Source: a virus. Taken from it: a stretch of DNA of 26,576 bases. The stretch is taken from positions 1-26,576 of IMG/VR virus record IMGVR_UViG_3300044641_000093; one strand, given 5' to 3'. The notes beneath the pieces are model-generated. The model made no database searches. It worked only from the letters and a program-made list of their open reading frames with translations, and was not told where the DNA came from. Position numbers and translations under genes: made by a program. Of this stretch, positions 21,271 through 26,576 are shown in pieces (the stretch's first letter is position 1; the number at the start of each line of letters is the position of its first letter).

Positions 21271-23040
21271 ATGAGCCTCAATAGCCTACAAGATGATATG
21301 TCACGCCGTGCCGCTTCTATGGCGGCGATGGCTAAAAGTGCCAGAAACCCAGAACAGATTCAAGCCATACAGAAAAGTCTTATTGCGGGTGTTCAGAGCG
21401 GCGCAATTAAGCCGTATGTGGGTATCCCCCTCATTCAAGAACTTACCAATAAGATAGCGGAAGCCAAGGCTAAGATGGCGCAAGCTGTTACTGGTGCTGG
21501 TATGCAACAACCACAACAAGGTGGTGCTCCGATTGCTCAACAAATTATGGCGCAAGCCGCTCAAGCGGATCGGTCTCAAGGTGTTGAAACTCTGGCATCT
21601 AACTTGCCCGAATCGTATGCGGGTGGTGGCATTATTGCGTTTGAAGAAGGTGGCCCTGTTGAGCGTTATCAAAGCGCAGGGTATACAGGTACAACCCCAG
21701 CAGGTCGTTACTTTAGTGGCCTAGGACAAAATTTTACTGAGGCTAATGAAATGGCCAAACTACGCAACAAACTGCAAATGCAGTATGGCCCTGCGTCCGC
21801 TGTGCCCGGTTTGTTCATGCGACAAACTGATGAAGAACGTTTAGCGGCTAAAGCTGTTGCGTCTGCACTACCAAACTTATCTTTTCCGCAGTTACAACAA
21901 CTTGCGGCAGAAGGGCCATCTGCGCTTGCTAGTTTTGCCGCGCCTACTCAAGCTGTAGCTCCAACTCCTACACCTGCGGCTCCCGGTGCCCCCGGCGCTC
22001 AAACACAGCCCCCACCTCCCGCTCCCCCTGCGGCTTCCGCTGATATTGGTTTTAAAATGCCTGCTATGCAGACATACACGCCAACTATTGCGACTCTGCC
22101 AGTACGTACGGCTCCCGTATTAACCGACCTTGATGCACTCACCAAAAAGTTACCAGCAGAAACAAAAACGGCAGTAGAAGCTAAAGTTACAGAAGTGCAA
22201 AATAAACTGGAAGATATGGACAGACCCGGGTTTGAAGCTCGTGAAGAACGTCTTGGCAAACGAGAAACTGGCCTTGAAAGAGAAAGTGCAATTGGCCGCG
22301 CCTTGACCGGTATCAAAACAGGTCTGCGTATTGCTGGTAGTAAAGAACGTACTCTTGCAGGTGCTCTGGGTAACGAAGGCAGTCAAGGTATTGAAGACCT
22401 CATTCGTGGTGAAGCCGCAAATCGTGCCGCTAAAGATAAGTTAGAAGATTATCGTGACAACCTTGAGCAACAGAAAGTTGCGTCTAAGAAAGGCAACTAC
22501 CAAGCCGCTCAAGCGGCTGGAGAACGTGCCGCTGATAACTTGTATAAGTACACTAGCTTAAATTTGAACGCCGCTTCTGCCGGTAATAGCCAAGCCTTAC
22601 AACGTCAACAAATTGAACAGACTGGTGATATTGGTAAAGCTGGTGTACTTAACCAAGGTGAGCAGTTAAAACTGTCTGCAATTGACCAACAGAACCGTAA
22701 CGCACTGGGTATTGCACAACTACAACAGCAAGGCTCAATTTCTAAAGCAACTCTTGCTGCACAAGAAAAACGATTTGCCGAAATGGGCGAGGCAAATAGA
22801 GCACGTATCATGCAAGCAACTGCAAAAGGTCTTAGTGACTTTATGCAAAATGAGGGTGCCCAACTTAGAGCGCAACTTGCCAAAGACTATGGCCCTAATT
22901 TCATGACCGCTCAAGATTTGCGTAGCCAACAAGCCGCAGATATATTTAACAGGCGTAAACAAGCCTATCTAGCAGATATCAGAGGTCAAGCAATAGATGC
23001 TCTAAGCGCACGTTCAGCAGATTCTCTCTTGGGTCAATAA
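21271..23040 (+). CDS. Internal virion protein with Pro-rich hinge and coiled coils, 589 aa
   Basis: Residues 1-100 are helical (MSLNSLQDDMSRRAASMAAM, NPEQIQAIQKSLIAGVQSGA). YAGGGIIAFEEGGPVERYQS at about 113-132 carries the shared xGG motif twice. A Pro/Ala hinge spans about 225-255 (APTPTPAAPGAPGAQTQPPP). The remaining part is charged coiled coil (KLPAETKTAVEAKVTEVQNK, FEAREERLGKRETGLERESA, GSISKATLAAQEKRFAEMGE). FDEGG / FEEGG motifs of this kind are typical of phage internal proteins. No catalytic motif is seen. A core or ejection-channel component is inferred from its place directly before the giant protein. It starts behind AAGG at 21261-21264. Confidence 0.72.
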   Translation: MSLNSLQDDMSRRAASMAAMAKSARNPEQIQAIQKSLIAGVQSGAIKPYVGIPLIQELTNKIAEAKAKMAQAVTGAGMQQPQQGGAPIAQQIMAQAAQADRSQGVETLASNLPESYAGGGIIAFEEGGPVERYQSAGYTGTTPAGRYFSGLGQNFTEANEMAKLRNKLQMQYGPASAVPGLFMRQTDEERLAAKAVASALPNLSFPQLQQLAAEGPSALASFAAPTQAVAPTPTPAAPGAPGAQTQPPPPAPPAASADIGFKMPAMQTYTPTIATLPVRTAPVLTDLDALTKKLPAETKTAVEAKVTEVQNKLEDMDRPGFEAREERLGKRETGLERESAIGRALTGIKTGLRIAGSKERTLAGALGNEGSQGIEDLIRGEAANRAAKDKLEDYRDNLEQQKVASKKGNYQAAQAAGERAADNLYKYTSLNLNAASAGNSQALQRQQIEQTGDIGKAGVLNQGEQLKLSAIDQQNRNALGIAQLQQQGSISKATLAAQEKRFAEMGEANRARIMQATAKGLSDFMQNEGAQLRAQLAKDYGPNFMTAQDLRSQQAADIFNRRKQAYLADIRGQAIDALSARSADSLLGQ

Positions 23041-23042
23041 AT

Positions 23043-26000
23043 ATGCTCATCAACCTGCCCAAACTTGGCCCCGTTAATTTTCGGGATGATTTGACGCAAG
23101 AGCAACTTCAAGCGCAACTCTCTGCGCTTGAAAAGAAGTACGATTTTAGAATGCCAAAGCCTGATGTAGGGATTGGCACCCTCCTCAAGCGCGGCTTCAT
23201 GCGTGGTTTGGGGGAAACAGGTATCGCTTTAGGGGACACGCTCCCCGCTATGAGCGCATCTGCGCTTGGCTTTGATGAGTACGCCCAACGTCAACTGGGA
23301 GAGGCGCAAGAATCCCGTGCCGCATTAGAAGCCAAGTACCCTACGCAGTTCAGGTCATACACTGAAATTGGTAGCCCATACGAAGCCTTGCAGTATGGCG
23401 CAGAAACTCTGGGTGAACTTGGCCCAACAGCTTTGACTGCGTTAGTTCCCGGTATAGGCGCTGGGGCAGTCGGTAGTAGGATTGCCGCTCGTGGTGCTAT
23501 GGGTGCCGCTTTGGAAGCTGGCCCGCTATCCCGTGTAGGACTTGCCGCCGCAGAGACTGCCGCTAAAAAAGCGGGTGAAGTCGCAGGTAAACGTGCGATG
23601 TATGGTGGTGTGTACCTTGGTTCGTTTGCACAGAACGCACCTGAAGTGTTCGAAAGCATCTACCAAGAAACTGACAAGATGGAGCCGGGTATTGCTGCTT
23701 TGTTTGGTGGTCTATCTTCCGTCTTAGACGCTATTGTCCCCGGCAAATTGTTGGGTGAACTTGGTGGTTACGGCAAGATGAAGGTCATTGAAAAGATGGC
23801 CAAAGATTCTGGTGCCGCACCAAAAGTGTGGAAGTATATTGGCAAAGAAGCCGCTAAAACCGCAGGTACTGAAGGTTTGACTGAGGCAGCGCAAGAGTCT
23901 ATCAATGCCGCCGCAGAACAAGTTGCAGGTAGTACTAAGGACATGTTTGGCCCTGAGAACATTCAACGCTTCAAAGAATCATTTGTTAAAGGTGCAATCG
24001 GTGGCGGTGCGTTTGGTACTATCGGTGGCGCAAGCCAAGGCTTGACTGCCCGCAAAGAATTTAAAGATACCAAAGAAGCTGAAGAAGCACTCAAAGCGCA
24101 AATGGATGCCGAGGCTAAAGCCGGTACGCTCACTCCTGAACGCCGTGCTGAATACGACATCGCACTTGAGAAAGCACGTAAACAACGTGAAGCAGACTTA
24201 ACCGCTGCATTCAAAAACGTACCAGAAGATGTTGGCGCGGTATCACTTGCCGCACTGCAACAACGTGCAGAGGCAATCAAAGAACAAAATCCCGGTGCGT
24301 ATGATCGTATCTATGGTGAGTTAGATGCCGCTATTGCCGCTCGTAAAGCAGAAGATGCAGAAGCGGAAGCGGAAGCAACCGCTAAAGCTAATCAAGAACT
24401 TGCACAAGCCGAGGCTGAATACGCTGAAGGTCTGCGTAATAAGCAGGCGGGATCAGCATTTGCCAAAGTGCCACCTACCCCCGGTACTGGCGGTATGTTT
24501 AAACCCGCATTGGAACAGCAACGTGCTGATCAACAGCAAGCTACACGTGACTTTGCGTTTGGCCCTGTAACTACAAACACCCCCGGTGATCCCGTTACAG
24601 TTGACACCCTGAAAAATCTTAAAGTGTCTGACCGTTCTAAAGTTGGCTTGCAGTTGTTAGGCACTGATCTTGATACGGTCGATGGTCGCCGCACGTTCAT
24701 TCAGACGCTTGAGAACCCTGAGTTCATGGGCAATATCGACCCTGTTGCATACGATGATATTGTCAGCACCTTTGATCCTGAAGAAGTCAAAGCCGCTCGT
24801 GCTGAGATGCAGTCCGTAGATATCTCTCCCACAAAGCAGAAACAGCAAGAACAAACCCGCCAATTTGCATTTGGAGTACCTGATGTTACAAGACCTGACA
24901 CCACCACAAGTGGAGGAAGCCCTAGCGTGGATAGCCAATCCACAAGTGCTGAAAATACCGCAACCGATGAAGCAACTGTCGGAGGTGGAGATGTTTCTAC
25001 TGAGCAGAATGCTGGAGACGCTACTGGACGAAAAGGACAACAGTCCACTACATTAACTGAAGGAACCACAACTGATGGCACTACGACCACTCAAACCCAG
25101 CAAGCAGAAGCGCAAGGACAAACGGCAACAACTGCCACACGAGGCGTCCTAGACCGCCCTGATTTATCCGCAGAACTGCCCGCTATCCAACAGAAACTGG
25201 GTGGGCTAAAGGCCAAACTGGATCAGATTGCTAAAGATGCCCGTGCCTATTTTGGCAAGGTAGTCCCTGAACTTGCGCTTGATTCAATCGCTAACGATTT
25301 GGTATATCAGCCTAGTGCTTACCGCAACTCAAAGATGAAAGCCTTTAAGAGTAGTCCATTTGGCCCAGAGCCTATGTTTGGCACCAAAGAAGAAGCTAAA
25401 TTCTTTCAAGGTCAAGGCGGTACCCACGCCAAAAATGCCGAAGCATGGGCACGTGCCAACTTGTCTCCTGAAGCTGTAGCATTCATGGATCAAAAGATTG
25501 CACAGTACAAAAAAGAAAAGCAAAGGTCTGACTCTATTCGCCGCCGTCAGGAAGCTCAAACCGATTTGCGTAAAGCTACTAAAACGCAGGTTGCAGAGGA
25601 AGCCGCTGTTGCCGAAGCAGAAGGCGAATACGCTCCCACAGAAGAAGAAATTGCAGACGCCAAGGGTACAAAGACTGAGGCTGGTAAACGTAAAGCTCAA
25701 ATGCAACGTCTTGCCAAGCAGTTGTCAAACGAAGACCCTTACAGTGATTTAGATGATATTGCTGACACTGATATTAGCGGGTTCAATGCTGATGCAGACC
25801 TTGCCGCATTACATACACAGGCTCACCCGGTGGTGCTCCAACAACTTGCCAACAATAACTTGGTAGGTGCTTTGCAAGCATTGGCGGACAGTGGCTCATC
25901 TAAGACAGCAGAACTCTTTGCACAAAACTTGTCTACGCTGGTTGGTAATGTAAACCTAGTATATGGCGCTAAGAAGTCCATGTACGATCCAAAGACCAAC

Positions 26001-26576
26001 ACAGTCTATCTGCGTGACGGTGCTACTGAGTACGAGATTCTGCATGAGTCTTCACATGCAACCATGTCCCACACTTTGGACAACCCGTCACATCCCGTTA
26101 CCCGTCAGGTAACCAACCTCTTCAATCAAATGAAGAAAGGCACTGAAGGAACTTATGGTGCGCAAGATATACAAGAGTTCGCTGCGGAAGCGTGGAGTAA
26201 TGATGGGTTCCGCAATCACTTAAAGCAGTTCAAGCCCACTGGCGAGAAACTCACTGGTTGGGAGCGTTTGGTTAATTCTGTACGTCAGTTGCTCCGCTTG
26301 CCCCCTAAGACCGAGACTGCGTTGGATGCGATTGATCGCATGCTAAATGACATCATCAGCCCACCCCCTGCCGAGCGCATGGGTGAAACTATGTATGCGC
26401 AGTCCCTACACAACCCTAATGTTGTGCAAGAGATGTTTACAAAAATGGGCGACACTATTCGCAAGCAACCTCTTATGAACAAAGAAGGTGCTGTTGGGTT
26501 TTGGAAGGGTGCGGAGAAGATTGGCACGGTTGGCCGTCAGTTGATGTACAAGGCGTTGAACTTGTCTGCCTTGGGT
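23043..26576 (+). CDS. Giant polyvalent-type ejection protein with HExxH zincin motif, 3' truncated (1178+ aa)
   Basis: The frame starts at ATG 23043 and stays open to the window edge. Residues 40-160 and 215-335 alternate helical parts with Gly/Ala-rich membrane-active-looking segments (ALTALVPGIGAGAVGSRIAA, GAIGGGAFGTIGGASQG). Residues 345-470 are charged coiled coil. Residues 611-700 are a Ser/Thr/Gly/Gln linker. From about 960, LVYGAKKSMYDPKTNTVYLR and EILHESSHATMSHTLDNPSH carry H1001-E-S-S-H1005, a zinc-metallopeptidase HExxH. QEFAAEAWSND (E1045, E1049) is a likely third-ligand segment. This resembles polyvalent phage proteins that carry peptidase and other domains and enter the cell with the genome. 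The linker contains a nested ORF. The zincin call is by motif only. Confidence 0.8.
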   Translation, partial: MLINLPKLGPVNFRDDLTQEQLQAQLSALEKKYDFRMPKPDVGIGTLLKRGFMRGLGETGIALGDTLPAMSASALGFDEYAQRQLGEAQESRAALEAKYPTQFRSYTEIGSPYEALQYGAETLGELGPTALTALVPGIGAGAVGSRIAARGAMGAALEAGPLSRVGLAAAETAAKKAGEVAGKRAMYGGVYLGSFAQNAPEVFESIYQETDKMEPGIAALFGGLSSVLDAIVPGKLLGELGGYGKMKVIEKMAKDSGAAPKVWKYIGKEAAKTAGTEGLTEAAQESINAAAEQVAGSTKDMFGPENIQRFKESFVKGAIGGGAFGTIGGASQGLTARKEFKDTKEAEEALKAQMDAEAKAGTLTPERRAEYDIALEKARKQREADLTAAFKNVPEDVGAVSLAALQQRAEAIKEQNPGAYDRIYGELDAAIAARKAEDAEAEAEATAKANQELAQAEAEYAEGLRNKQAGSAFAKVPPTPGTGGMFKPALEQQRADQQQATRDFAFGPVTTNTPGDPVTVDTLKNLKVSDRSKVGLQLLGTDLDTVDGRRTFIQTLENPEFMGNIDPVAYDDIVSTFDPEEVKAARAEMQSVDISPTKQKQQEQTRQFAFGVPDVTRPDTTTSGGSPSVDSQSTSAENTATDEATVGGGDVSTEQNAGDATGRKGQQSTTLTEGTTTDGTTTTQTQQAEAQGQTATTATRGVLDRPDLSAELPAIQQKLGGLKAKLDQIAKDARAYFGKVVPELALDSIANDLVYQPSAYRNSKMKAFKSSPFGPEPMFGTKEEAKFFQGQGGTHAKNAEAWARANLSPEAVAFMDQKIAQYKKEKQRSDSIRRRQEAQTDLRKATKTQVAEEAAVAEAEGEYAPTEEEIADAKGTKTEAGKRKAQMQRLAKQLSNEDPYSDLDDIADTDISGFNADADLAALHTQAHPVVLQQLANNNLVGALQALADSGSSKTAELFAQNLSTLVGNVNLVYGAKKSMYDPKTNTVYLRDGATEYEILHESSHATMSHTLDNPSHPVTRQVTNLFNQMKKGTEGTYGAQDIQEFAAEAWSNDGFRNHLKQFKPTGEKLTGWERLVNSVRQLLRLPPKTETALDAIDRMLNDIISPPPAERMGETMYAQSLHNPNVVQEMFTKMGDTIRKQPLMNKEGAVGFWKGAEKIGTVGRQLMYKALNLSALG
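24883..25056 (+). CDS. Candidate overprinted gene nested in the giant protein ORF, 57 aa
   Basis: A second frame, starting ATG 24883 and ending TAA 25054-25056, is preceded by TTTGGAG (24870-24876) six bases before the ATG, as good a ribosome-binding site as most genes here. The product begins MLQDLTPPQVEEALAWIANP and ends LLDEKDNSPLH. It is acidic and leucine-rich, with a single Trp and predicted helices, and looks like a folded protein rather than a frame shadow. In the host frame the same bases give a Ser/Thr/Gly/Gln linker whose eight glycine codons are seven GGA and one GGT, whereas GGT/GGC dominate elsewhere in that gene. Function is unknown. The main doubt is length: 57 codons can be open by chance. 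Confidence 0.58.
   Translation: MLQDLTPPQVEEALAWIANPQVLKIPQPMKQLSEVEMFLLSRMLETLLDEKDNSPLH

Noticed and set aside
24325-24570. 81-codon alternative frame inside the giant gene
   Set aside because: A Lys/Leu/Pro-rich product is typical of a shifted frame of GAA/GCA-rich coiled coil, and no Shine-Dalgarno precedes it, unlike the frame at 24883.
25498-25752. 84-codon alternative frame inside the giant gene
   Set aside because: Strongly Lys/Arg/Leu-biased shadow of a Glu/Ala-rich host frame with no credible start site.
1-26576. tRNA genes, CRISPR arrays, insertion sequences, integrase or attachment sites
   Set aside because: I saw no cloverleaf, no direct repeat-spacer pattern, no transposase or integrase motifs and no flanking repeats in the window.

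Overview
The window is a stretch of the structural late region of a tailed double-stranded DNA phage (Caudoviricetes). All credible genes lie on the + strand, packed nearly end to end with many ATGA or TAATG overlaps, and no cellular genes are visible. The head-tail adaptors, the lack of any tail-tube, sheath or tape-measure-with-chaperone genes, and the block of large ejection-type proteins point to a short-tailed (podovirus-like) virus. Many gene families look like those of uncultured freshwater phages. A Gram-negative, probably proteobacterial host is an inference from the GH108 endolysin and the gene-transfer-agent-type 3-TM holin. Terminase, portal and replication genes are not in this window.

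Layout. 1-692 is the 3' part of a major capsid protein. 693-840 is the longest gap (148 bases); it holds a hairpin, a rho-independent terminator and a potentially pseudoknotted RNA. 841-2554 holds a putative head-decoration protein, a 56-aa coiled-coil protein and a tandem pair of beta-rich paralogues. 2547-4632 is a run of tiny basic proteins (DUF6321-like, one membrane protein, several sharing a DGxAxKGKTKG motif, a DUF5872-like protein). 4632-7167 carries the neck: two head-tail adaptors, a zinc-ribbon protein and two more small basic proteins. 7167-12447 is the receptor-binding module: two paralogous beta proteins, an 11-repeat protein, an S74-chaperoned fibre, a second fibre protein, a glycine-rich adhesin and a possible fibre-assembly partner. 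12450-14112 is the lysis cassette (30-aa membrane peptide, membrane-anchored protein, GH108 muramidase, 3-TM holin). 14123-16627 encodes a large tail-stabilisation-like protein and a small partner. 16662 to the end encodes putative internal or ejection proteins, a GNAT-like protein placed like T7 gp13, and a giant protein still open at the window edge that carries an HExxH zincin motif.

The most unusual signal is a 57-codon ORF at 24883-25056, nested in another frame inside the giant protein gene. It has its own GGAG Shine-Dalgarno six bases before ATG and reads as a normal leucine-rich helical protein. The host frame over the same bases is a low-complexity Ser/Thr/Gly linker with skewed glycine codons, as expected for overprinting. 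Other points of interest are the structured RNA after the capsid gene, a short xGG motif shared by about ten proteins of this one genome, repeat modules shared between distant genes, and fibre repeats that are identical in protein but diverged at synonymous sites.
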